From Rostrohypoxylon terebratum (lineage: Eukaryota; Ascomycota; Sordariomycetes; Xylariales; Hypoxylaceae), in contig MU385856.1 in the NCBI GenBank assembly GCA_022497145.1, forward strand, positions 744,001 through 808,000: 64,000 bases of DNA. Reading direction: 5' to 3'. A program made the translations under genes and the position numbers. Shown in pieces: positions 26,388 through 37,588 of the stretch; the first letter of the stretch is position 1; every line of letters starts with the position of its first letter. The notes below the pieces were generated by a model. That model did not search any database. It was given only the letters and a program-made list of their open reading frames with translations, and had not been told where the DNA came from.

Positions 26388-27158
26388 AGCCAAGTCCGTC
26401 TTGCTTGACTTCTCGCCTTCTTGCCTTGCCTGTCCTCGAGGTTCCTGCTACCTCCTACCTTCATACTTATCATACTTATAACCTAGTACCTAGTCGGATA
26501 CTTAAGCTAGTCAAGGTCTACCTACCGTAATCTGCCGTAGTTCTACTTTCATAACCCAGCTAGAACCCTTTAAACCATGTGCGCTCTCGGTAACCCAGTA
26601 ACCTTAGTACGTTGTAAGGTGTGACCACCCAAGAATTCGACCATCCAACCATCCAACCATCCAAGTACTATCCAAGTATCCAAGCAAGAAGCTTGTCAGT
26701 TCCTTTTCAGTCCGTCTCCCTCGCCCGCAGAGGCAACCTTGGACGCCACAGGCACCCACAAGCAACCCACAGAGCATCCAGCAGGTTTGAGTCGTCTGTG
26801 GGGAGGTGGGTAGGGGAGTAGTAGTGGATACGTATATGTAGTGGATAGTGGGTAGTAGGTGGGTTAGTCGGTACCTACCTAGTAGTATACGGGTACAAGA
26901 CTAGGTAGTCCGCGCGGTACTATAGTACAGGTCCAGCAGGTCTACTAGTACTAGGTAAGTTCTAACAGGTCTAACAGGTCTAGAGGTTCTTTCCATTTTT
27001 CTCATCGTAACCTGATACCCTTGAACGCTGTCTGGTCTTAGCATCTATGTCATCCTTGCTCATGCCTCGCATTCAAGGCTTTTTACGGTTTAGTTACTCT
27101 ATCAAAACCGCACTTCCACACGCATCCAAAGATCCATCTTTGACCATACACAGTAGGT

Positions 27159-27162
<4 letters not shown>

Positions 27163-27197
<35 letters not shown>
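27163..27197. repeat. (AC)n microsatellite
   Basis: About 17 AC units. It lies in the CCA/CT-rich stretch that probably forms the promoter or leader of the homeobox gene. Confidence 0.92.
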
Positions 27198-27202
<5 letters not shown>

Positions 27203-27958
27203 TACATATGTAGAAAGAGCCATCCGCTGTCTTACTGTTATGCTACTGCTTCTCTTTTACTTCAGCCTTTTGGGCCATTTTCTTGACACTTCCTCCCCTT
27301 AACTTTTCTCTTCTTCATATCAGAACCACCAGAACCGAACCACCAGAACCACCAGATCTACCAGTTCCAACCCTTCGAGATATTTCACTTTGCTATCATT
27401 CTTGTCTCTTGGATTAACTAATACCCCCTTCCTGTCTTGTGGCTATATCGTGGCTACCTTGTGCCTATCGTACTCTTTAATAAGTGTTTATTAAAGGAAT
27501 AGTATTGACTCCCGTCTATCCATAAAGAGGAGGCTTCTACCGCAGCACCCTTACATAACGGGAAGTACCTTGGAGGGACCTATTAGGACTCGTCGCCGCA
27601 TAATCCAAAAGGGAATTACAAGATTAACCAGGATATATGCGTATCGTTATCACCTATTAGCCACAGGCGCCTGGCCTACGTCTCCCGGTCTGCAAAAGAT
27701 ACCTATTGATGCACTTGGGCTGAAGAGGGCAAATGGTTAAAGTCTGATAAAACAGGGTACGCTTTGGAACGATTCGAGGAGTTTGTCTTGGGCGCCAAAA
27801 TTACCTGGAGCTTTTCCCTGGGATATCACCATACATATATAGGGTTCCTATTATTCACTAATTCAGGTAAGGCATTATACTTCATGGAGAGAGATACAAT
27901 AGGTGTAGCCTTCTTTCGTTAAACTAACAATTACCAAACTTGATAGACACCACCAAAG

Positions 27959-27978
27959 ACCCGGTACTCAAACCGGGT
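27959..27978 (+). promoter_or_regulatory. GC-rich hairpin 13 nt before the homeobox start codon
   Basis: ACCCGG (27959-27964) pairs with CCGGGT (27973-27978) across an 8-nt loop, immediately upstream of ATG 27992. If transcribed it would lie at the end of the leader and could slow initiation. Structure is seen; the role is inference. Confidence 0.4.
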
Positions 27979-27991
27979 GTTTTCTTGAGAG

Positions 27992-29363
27992 ATGTCTGCT
28001 CTAACGATGCCTTCTTCGCCATACCATCATGGATTTCCTCATGAGCTATCTTGGCAAGACTCTGCTGAGTTATCAGCCAGACCGCGCGAGAAGATTGCTC
28101 TTCCGTCTATCAGACAGGTAGAACGATCCGTCTCTTACTAGAGGCCTTTACTGACCATTTGCTAGGCTTTTCCAGAGCTTCAACTTCATGTACAGCATGA
28201 TATTTCAGCCAGGACGCCGCCGTCCGCGACGACCCCGACTGGAAGATCATTTACCACAGCATCTCCGCCCGAGTATATTCACTCGCAGTCACCACAACAC
28301 CAAAACAAGAGGCCTCTTATCATGGACCAGTTTGAGTATAGAAAAGATCAAGAAACAAATTCATTGCCAAGGATATCGACCCTCTCGCATGACGATAGCC
28401 ATAGGCACCCCCAGCTAACCACTCGAAGAGCAAACGTCGAGGCATGGGAGGACCCACATCATTCAAGTCCTCACGCAAGATCTGCTCGGTCGGCTTTAAG
28501 TACGGAACCGTACGAACGACGCGAGGCTCGTCCCATTTTGCCAAATTTACCACTAATGCATTTTATGGGAGGTGCTTCTGAATCACGTCGACCTGTGAAT
28601 CAAAATGATGATTGGATGAAGGGTTATATAAGGAGACCAAGCATGTCTAGCAACGGCAGTCACCACACTGAGGGAGGATCTCCAACGTACCGGCCTGAAG
28701 GTTTTGGATACGATCCCCACCATCCGAGTCGAGTGCAGTCTCTTTCCATGGGATCAGTTCATAGCTATGACAGGACGCCCTTCTCGCCAGGACTATCACC
28801 ACGGCCGTATGATCCACATCAATACCATGATAATTTGATGCGGATCCGCGATTTTGGAATGGTGATGAATGGTGAGGGTAAGCAACGGAAGCGCCGCGGG
28901 AATCTACCAAAGGAGACAACAGACAAGTTGCGTGCTTGGTTCGTCGCTCATCTTCAACACCCGTACCCGTCAGAAGAGGAAAAGCACGATTTGATGAGGC
29001 AAACGGGTTTGCAATTAAGTAAGTTCTACCTATCTTAGACTATGTCATGAATTTAGGTCTGCTAGCTTTGTCTAGAGACGGCATGCTAAACCATTCTAAA
29101 TGTATTTGTACTGACTTTTTCCCCAAATAGATCAAATAAGTAACTGGTTTATCAATGCGAGGAGACGACAACTCCCAACGATGATTAACAACGCCCGTGC
29201 CGAGTCAGATGCCATGACAGTACGCAGCGGAGATGGAAAACTGCTACCCTCGACTGAACGACCGGACTACGAGCCAGACACTAAACCTCTTAGTGAATGT
29301 GATATGGAATTGGAATCAATGAAACGACGTAGGATCAACAACGTTAATCGCGGTAGCATATGA
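27992..29363 (+). CDS. TALE/KN-type homeodomain transcription factor
   Basis: Three exons (27992-28117, 28166-29018, 29131-29363), 403 residues. The homeodomain spans about residues 282-345: basic RKRRGNLPKE, helix 1 DKLRAWFVAHLQHPYPS (the long loop and PYPS are typical of three-residue-extension TALE proteins), and recognition helix ISNWFINARRRQ (Asn331-Gln340). Intron 2 splits codon 327 inside the domain, and removing it restores the QLNQISNWF join exactly. The N-terminal 280 residues are Pro/Ser/His-rich and disordered; the C-tail is short and acidic. The family includes fungal developmental regulators such as Podospora pah1; I cannot assign orthology. It faces about 17 kb of upstream and 4.6 kb of downstream non-coding DNA, as expected for a tightly regulated developmental gene. 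Confidence 0.92.
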
Positions 29364-32300
29364 TGGGAATCATGCTATCCCGGAAAGGGGTGGCTTGTAA
29401 TACTATGGATTTCGGCATTTTTTATATTTTAGAGAGCTTTGCAGGTCGAATTTTGAATCGACCTACTGATTGACTTCACGAATAACGTTAAAAAGATTGC
29501 CCTACGAAACAGATCTCGGCAACATTTTTTCCATACTATCAACAAAGCACTTTTGGGCATTGCTACAACAATTGGATACCACTCATGGAACAGGCGGCGC
29601 ATTGGGAGGGGATATTGCATTAACAACAACGGCGGTTCGAGCACATCAAAGTACAAAGGGACGGTTGTATATTACCCTGGATTGATTGCGGATTGGGACC
29701 ATGACGGCGGTGGATATGTGGAATTGTTTTGCTGTACCTGTAAATTTAGCCTTAAGTGAAAAAAGTGCACTATCCGGATGATAGAAAGACGTTGAATCTT
29801 AATATCGTTTACCGGGACAAAGCTTGCATACTGGCCGCCTTTACGGGTCGTTTCCGACCCAGAATGACTTATGGACCGTCCAGCCACAAACCGGGGTCTG
29901 TTCCGAGTGCTATAAGAGATCTACCTGACGACCAAGGTAGCTGCAGTAGTCCTCGCATTAGCATTTCAGAATGATATATTGCTCCTGCATACCGCCCCTT
30001 CCGATCGATAGATTAACTGCAGATGTCCGTAGGCATGGAGAGAGGGCTTCCTCAAAATCCGTTGGCTACCGAGTTCATCGTCACGGCCACCTAATCTCGC
30101 CGCATCGCACAGTTTCATCAGTCAGCCAAGATTATCACTTAGTGGCAGGCAGACTCCCATAATGGATTTCGGATGACGACAGAGATTGCAGAACAGCTGA
30201 CGTGCCATCGGTGCTTTGCTCGCAAACTAACGAGGTCTGTGAACCCGAAAAATGAGCTCACTTCCTGTCTGTAAGCAAATGTTGTGCCATCCGTTTTGTC
30301 TTGCCGGACCAGTCATCAGGTAGGCAAAGTACCACTGGCTTGGGTAGCCAGTCCAAATCTTCCTGTCGAGCCAGAAGCGTGGGAAACATCCGCCGACGAA
30401 GACGGAGAGACGGCATCTAGTCGGCTCTAGACGAACTTGATAGATAAACTCTACCCGCTTCCTTGGTATGCAGTCCCATCCTGCACAGTCTGGGGGCCAG
30501 ACGCGCCTCCCACTTACTACCGGGGAGCGCTGTAAGCCTGTGATACATACCTCCAGGCTACTTGCAAAGAATACTCGGCTACTACGGAGGTTACCGTCTA
30601 GTACAAGACTACAAGACTACAAGTGAACTAGACTAGCGTACTATTAGAGTGGCATCTCAGCTTGTCTTAGCCAAAGATAGCGTCGCCTCTCCGAAAGCTT
30701 CGTTTGCCGACCAAAGAGCCAAAAAGCGCTGCGCTACGGAAGTATTTTTTTTGACGTAGCTCACCCACAGCACACTTCGGATGAAGTTTTCCTCAAAGTC
30801 TTCTCTCCCCCCCAGCGTTTGTTCTGCCGAACATACTAAAGTAGCAGCAAGCTTGTGGCACGGATCTCCGGCCGGTCTGCCCTCGAAAATGAGACAAAAT
30901 GGCGTTCTTCGGACAAAAAGAATTATCGATATCGAGCGTTGTCTTAGAATTTTCTTTTTTGGGTCGAAAAGGGGGCTAGATAGTACTTCAAGGTATCTGA
31001 TTTCTTCACTCCCCTCATTTGTAGTGAATGGATGTCTCGAAAGTTCTTTTCAAACGGGGTCTTAGATATTTCATGATGACATCTGAAACATCTTACTTGA
31101 GCCGCGCTGGAGAAAAGACGGTTATTTGTGACGGTTATATGTCTTGTCGTCTCACCCCCTGATTGCTGCAACTTGGGCGGCAACTTCACGACAATGCATT
31201 CTCCTTTTCCCCCTGACCACTCAGAATGCAGATTCTCATATTGGGACTGTTCGCTTGTCGCCCTCCCTACCTACCTACCCAACCGCTTATGTATGCCATA
31301 ATACAACAGGGGCTGTCGTCTTTGACAAGCCTACCCACACCGTTCTAGATTAGTTGGTGTGTATTGAGACGTTCGCATATTGTTCTGATAAGAGGCTATT
31401 CACTCTCTGCTGGCGTATATAAACACAACGCTAGACGACTAATTGGATTTGTTTCCTCTGAACTACCTAAATGTACCTGCCAAGACACAGGTATGGGTGT
31501 TCTCGCTAGATAAATGGGGACGGTATCATTGTCAGCAGATTCCTACGATATGGTATCTAGCTAAAATGGTAATAGGGTTGGCAGACTCAACCTTCGCTAG
31601 TTCCCATCATTGCTGACAGCGGGGAACGGCCTGAGAGGAGACCGTTTCCCTCGATAGATCGGTCACGAAGTTTACTTGGCTTAACATCTTCCTTAGGCTG
31701 TTTTCTCCTGTCAGATGTAAAAAGTGTAATCACACTACACCATCATGATATTACTTGTCAACCGGTATACCGAGATTGCGTGGGGGTTTTATCAATCACC
31801 TACTATTTGTCGACGACGTAATATATGATTACATAGCCGTGTATATTACATTTGAATACACGACCTTTATCAGCTGCAGAGACGGCGTAATTGTACGAAT
31901 CGCTTCAAGTAACAAAGATGATACTTTGACCATCGGACACTCCTCCACGAGCTTCCCCCGTATTTTGCTGAGGAGAAACAGACTGCTGAATGCGGAATCC
32001 AAACCTTGCTACACTTGAATAAGGAATCAAAATTTATCGCCTTCAATGGTGATGATCGACGATGCTAGATCCTTGTTCCCAAGCGCAGTTTTAACATTCG
32101 TACCTACATTTGAATCATGTCCTTGTCTCTGAATCATTGCTGAAGAAAGTTTTTACCGAAGAGCCAAAACTGACCCGGACGTTTGAGACGGAAGCGTTGA
32201 GTTAGCAAACCGGTCCCTGAGTACGCTATCAAAAATTCAAAAATGCCATGACTCGAACCATTTCGGCCATACGGCCAAGGTCTTCCCCGGTTCACAGGCG

Positions 32301-33995
32301 AGCTGTCAAATCCCAAAGTGCCTAGGCTAAGGTCTATATTAGTCTGCGTATTTGTGCCGAAGTGACCCATCGTCTAGGCCGTACTTCTGGACGCTCGAGA
32401 TGATTTTAGACTCCTACGAATGCACCTACGATCGTAACCTAGCGGAATGTCCGTCATTCACTAGATCAAGATAGCCGCCTTGATGTTATGTAGCTGGATT
32501 TTTGCCAGTCTGGGCGATCGAATCGCTGCTAGAGATTTCGATGGAGGCGGATCTTGGACCTAAAATGATCTACACATGTCACATCGTCAGCTGCTGAACC
32601 GGCTCAACACCATCGCCTAGTGCCGGGAGCACCGTCAGCCGTCAGCTTAGAACGTCTAGTTTTTCTGCTAGCCGGCGGCCTCCGGCGCCGTACGGAATGC
32701 CATCGCGCGAGAATATTCAGCTGTTGTACGCGTTCGAGTCTGGATGGATTTGGTAGCTACGGGCCCATGTCCTCGGGACTGCCTAAGCAGTATAGTGCTG
32801 TATACTAGCTCCCTTCTTTTGCAAGGAGCATACTCCACAAACCCCCTCGAGTAATCAGTAATCATTCCCAACCTTCCCGACTATGTACTCAAGGATTCGA
32901 TGCGCACATGCTTAACTACTGTACATACCTAGTACGCATCATGATACGTAGGCTTGTGGATTCTGCAACGACGGGCTTTCCCTGTCTGGGCGAGTATCAT
33001 GCTATGGCCGCGTACCGTCGTAGATGTGACAGGTCGTATACTAATGTTACTACACCCGCATATTTGGCCTCCTTGAGCCAGACGCATGCCAGTATGTGGC
33101 CATGGACCAGTAGGACCTGATTCTTTAATGAGTATCCCGGTGATGAACCATGTTTCTGAGATTGTTCGTGTTCGGTTTGGCCGTTATACTCAAGGGACAG
33201 TACTTGGAAATTAAGCATTGTGATAGACCAACTAGGGGTTGGGGAGATAGAGTAGGTACATACATTGAAGTTGGATCTCCGAGGAAGAGAAGTGATAAAT
33301 CAAAATATGAAGGGGGAAATACGGGAAATACTGTTCTCTTATACGCATATTTATAGATGTCTCATATAAGCGAGTTATTCGTGCTGAAGGCCATATGCGA
33401 CAAATGGTGGGATTTATACTCTGAGTTATACTGAGTTATACTGAACTATCTGACGAAGTGCCAAAAAACAGCAGATACTTAAACCCAGCAAACCACCAAA
33501 GAATGCATCCAATTGAATTTTATAAAAGCTCCGCCAAGACTTTTCGAACCAATTAAAATGTGGCTTAAATGGACCTTTTTTGTATCTGCTGTTTTTTGGC
33601 ACTTCGTCAGATACTGAATTATACTTCAAGTTATTAAGCAAGATGGAAGGCATAATAATAATGCTTATTCATAACCTTTCCGGATGAGGTAATAATAGGA
33701 CTTGGGCAGTTGGGTAACGGTTAATCACGCAGCCACGCAGCTACGCCTGCCTGATTCCGGAGTAACCTTTATCCAGTAGGATTTATCAGCTTACTAAAGG
33801 GGTATCCATATCACGGGTGCCTACCGACCAATAATCGAAGGCGACTATGTCTATTCCAACTTTTGACACGTAAACGCGCCACGCTCCTTGGGGTATGCAA
33901 GCCTAAGGCCAATGAGGCTAATATCGTGACAGATAAGATGGGGATTGTCGGGATTGTCAACAACTTATATATATGAATTTTCCAATCTAAACAAA
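29364..33995. other. Intergenic DNA, no supportable gene apart from one MITE
   Basis: No exon chain or domain recognised; small frames such as 30781-31065 show no motif. The MITE at 33447-33613 is listed separately. A (TATA)n stretch lies just before the next start codon (about 33966-33973). Confidence 0.55.
33447..33613. mobile_element. MITE with 32-bp perfect terminal inverted repeats
   Basis: Left arm 33447-33478 (TATCTGACGAAGTGCC...) and right arm 33582-33613 are exact reverse complements over 32 bp; the 103-bp core has no coding capacity. Outer TA dinucleotides on both ends suit a TA target duplication as made by Tc1/mariner (including Fot1/pogo-like) transposases, giving a 163-bp element 33449-33611. 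It sits within a short tandem of CTGAGTTATA units. No transposase in the window, so non-autonomous. Confidence 0.85.
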
Positions 33996-36900
33996 ATGCC
34001 AGAGGATGGTTCCTCGCAGGAGCCTTCCGGCGGCGGTCAGACCGGATCCGAGGTCTTGGTAACTTACCGTCGACCCCTTACGTGATATTGAATATGCTAA
34101 CATCCTTAGTAGTCATGCGTGTCGTGTAGGATCAGGAAACTCAAGTGTGATCGCACGAAACCAAGATGTAAGCGTTGTGAGAAATCCAACGCTGAATGTA
34201 TATTTCCCGAGTCTCGGAGAAAACCGGCGTTTAAGCGGAGGAATGTGAAAGAACTTGAGGCTCGTCTGGGTAATTATGACCTAATGCCCTATTAACATGG
34301 AAGTTTGGGCTGAGACGTGCATCTAGCTCAGGTCGAGGTGCTTTTGAAAGAGGCGGGCGAAAAGAACGCACGCTCATTTCAAGGGAATATCACTGAGCAT
34401 GTCGATGTTCAATCTAGCGAGACCCCGGCGACAGAGGATGTCATTTTTGAGGGGTTGGATTTCACTGCCCCTGAATTTGCCTATGATGATGGAACCCAGT
34501 TCTCGTTTCAACCAGACCCGACGCCGTCATTCCCGACTGGAAATTTCGGCGGCCAAGATCAAGGCACTGCCTCGTCCAATGGGGCTTTAATCGACCTTGG
34601 TGGTGTGTATGAGAGATTACCCCCTTTTGAGGTAATGGAAGATCTGTGAGCGGTACTCTTAGGAAACTCATGCGGTATCTAATCTAACTTATGGTAATAG
34701 TAATCAGATATTTTTTGACACCCAAAAGCATCTAATCCCCATCATTCACCAAACGCGTTATTTGCAAGCCTTTTATTCTCCCCCACATATGAAGCCTCCT
34801 ATGTGTCTCCAATATGCCATATGGGCACTAGCTGCGCATGGTCATCCGAAATATAATTCGTACCACGACATCTTTTATCGTCGTGCTCGGCATTATACCG
34901 ATGTAGATGAGATGAAGGTAAGTTGTTGATGTTATTACTGAAATACTCTTTTGTGAATGGGTTTGCTGACGACTCAAAGTCATACGGCGAACACTTCATA
35001 ACTGTAGCTCATGCTCAAGCATACTGTGTGGTAGCGACGTACGAGGCTAAGACTATGATGTTTACCCGAGCGGCCATGACTTGTGCCAAAGCAGTTCGGC
35101 TTGTAGAGATGATGGGCCTTCATCGACTTGATGGTGCCGCCGAGGAGATAAGCCCGACTTTATTACCCCCCAAAGACTGGGCCGAATTGGAAGAACGACG
35201 GCGGACATTCTGGGGAGTCTTTTGCATCGACAGCCACTGCTCAATTTCGACCGGCTGGCCATTTTTGATTGATACCGCTGAGGTAAAGTGGAACTTCAAA
35301 AAGGGCTAGAGCCTTTGCTAACACATTTCTCAGGTCACCACCATGCTTCCTGCTGTGAGTTAATATTGGGTCTTATAAGTCTACGGGACGAAACTCTTGA
35401 CATGGAACATCTCCCCGCTATTTTCAATCAATACGGATTTAATATATCGTTTTCGATTTTATTAACCTCGAACCCTATAGGCAGAATCCGCATTCGAAAG
35501 TGGCGAGAAGGAAGAGACGTACAGCATTCATGATGCATTTAAGGGACGTCCGTATTCGTCATTCGCTGGTGCCATTCTGATCTGCCATATGTAAGCCAAG
35601 CCCGCCGTCAGTGTCGGTATTTCTATTCACTAACTTGATTTTAATTTCAAGACATAATCAAATACTTAGGCACGTCCATAAACCTAAGCCTAACGATAAT
35701 CCCGATAATTACGAGTATGGTGAATATTGGCAACGCCACCGCGACATCGATAATGTGCTCTCGAGTGCTTTCGTATATTTGCCACAAAACTTCCGGCTTC
35801 CCGATAATTATCGTGACCCGATCGCTGTGCATACAAATCTTAATCTACACGCATCTGCTATTTGCTTGCATCACTCTGCTATCGATAATATAGACACTTA
35901 CAAATTGCCAGAGAGTGCCAAGAAAATCAGCCAAGATCGTTTGACGACAGCAGCACAAGAAATTGTCAATATTATTAAACTAACTAGCCACGTAAATACA
36001 AGCCCTGTATGTAACATCTTATAACGACGAAGTAGTTGTGACGGTCGCTGACAGTTTAGCAGAAAAGCCCATTAACTGCGTTGTCAATGTATTGCGCGGC
36101 GTCCGTTTACATGTACCTTTGCAAAGAAAAGCAAGCGCCCACGAACCTTAGTAATCTGGACTTCATCATCTCTGCGATGGAAGCCCTCGGACGAAACCAT
36201 TCGATAACCAGAGCTTTCCTTCGTCAGGTAATCGTCGACATCGAGCGAAACAACATTGGCCATATCGTGCGACTACCCCGTATAGACAGACTAAGCAACG
36301 AATTAGGTCTTCAGATTTCACACAACATACCTCTGCTCGCTCGCTCTAGTGTCTCGCGGCACACCCAACCCCAACCTCCGTTGCCAGGTCGCCTTCCCTT
36401 AGGAAATCCCGTCGGAAAACCTCTCGATGACGAACACCGCCAAACGGAGTATGGTACTTGGACATCGGAGTTCCGAGTGTATGATAGGAACCCGCATGAG
36501 CCCCCGCGTTCTGAACCATCTCAACCTAACGGGAATAACAAGCGCAGGCGTGTGTCACATTCAAATGGGACTAGAAATGCAGTGGATTCTACATCGTGGA
36601 CCTCGACAAGCACAAATCTGACTACAACCGAGTCTCCTCCGGATATAACAATGCCGGCGCACTCCGGGCAATGCGGCGGAGGATATGCCACAAACCCTAA
36701 CGTAGAGTTCGATTTACCTCACCGAATAGGATCACCGCAAGTAACTAACGCCGAAGCCGCGGCGACGGGGTCTACTCCTGTGTTTCGCTCTCTCGGCGCG
36801 GAGTGCTCCATGCCGCCCGCGTTCCGGCCAGCGGCGCGCGCCGGACCTACCTGGTTATCAGGCAAACCGGGCGACTGCGACCTTGCCCGCGGCTACCTGC

Positions 36901-37178
36901 AGGCTGCGTTCGGCTGGCACGGACTTCTCTCTTCCTCAGGCCCCGTACCCGCACCCGCACCCGAATCCCAACCGAATTATTCTCAACAAACGCAAAACCC
37001 TATCCCGCAAGATCAACCACGACCCGAAGTTGGGGATATACCGTGGGATATGTCAGGTACGGAGGGCATGAACATAAATACGACCCCTGAGTGGGATGTC
37101 CTTAGTGAAGTCCTAGGTATAGACATTCCCGGACTTATGAACCTCTCTGGAGGGAGGGATAGGCCGGGTGCCGGTTAG
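33996..37178 (+). CDS. Zn2Cys6 transcription factor with fungal-specific TF domain
   Basis: Nine exons: 33996-34058, 34113-34269, 34327-34631, 34708-34917, 34980-35282, 35334-35354, 35481-35590, 35652-36006, 36060-37178; 880 residues. The finger (residues 23-49) has spacing C-x2-C-x6-C-x6-C-x2-C-x6-C (SCVSCRIRKLKC...), followed by a basic linker and coiled coil (KELEARLAQVEVLLKEA). The middle-homology domain is clear (residues about 175-510), e.g. ALAAHGHPKYNSYHD, RAAMTCAKAVRLVEMMGLHRLD and EERRRTFWGVFCIDSHCS. The C-terminal 330 residues are Pro/Asn-rich, a probable activation region. All introns are GT..AG and in phase; exon 6 is only 21 nt. The acceptor before 36060 is a tandem TAG/CAG, so one Gln may be optional. 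Target genes unknown. Confidence 0.88.
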
Positions 37179-37588
37179 ATGGCTTGGGTAACTACTAGGT
37201 AACTAGGTATATATCTGGTATATATTTATCATATAAGATGCCCGTCTGGGGACGTGGCACAGGTAGATGGAGTGACGTAGGGAGTATAAATAGGTACATA
37301 TAAAAAACTCTTTTTGTACGTGTAGGCGACACAGGGCGTGGGTATAGAATAGAAGGGCCGTGATATAATAATCTCCCAGTCCGTCGATTTGTGATATGCG
37401 AATATGAGACGAACTAGAAACCGTGCACTCGTTTCATAACTTAGTCTACAGTGACTAGGTATAGCCTCTTGTCATATATTTTTAGTCGTAGCTTACCTGT
37501 CTACATGAAGACATGTTTCATTCATTGCTCGCTGAAATCACTTATGCCCATAGCATCATCCCTTTTCCCTATATCGTTTCAACCCCCC

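Larger units (their letters stand above)
11014..27991. other. About 17 kb gene-free region upstream of the homeobox gene
   Basis: No open frame above about 150 codons and none with recognisable motifs or a believable exon chain; the longest (18589-19053 minus, 22825-23241 minus) look random. The base composition is not strongly AT-rich, so this is not an obvious RIP desert. It is dense in short TACCTA/TAGGTA words, microsatellites, dyads and telomere-like words, listed separately. From about 26200 to 27500 the sequence becomes CT- and CCA-rich, resembling a long promoter or 5' leader of the downstream homeobox gene. Confidence 0.6.
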
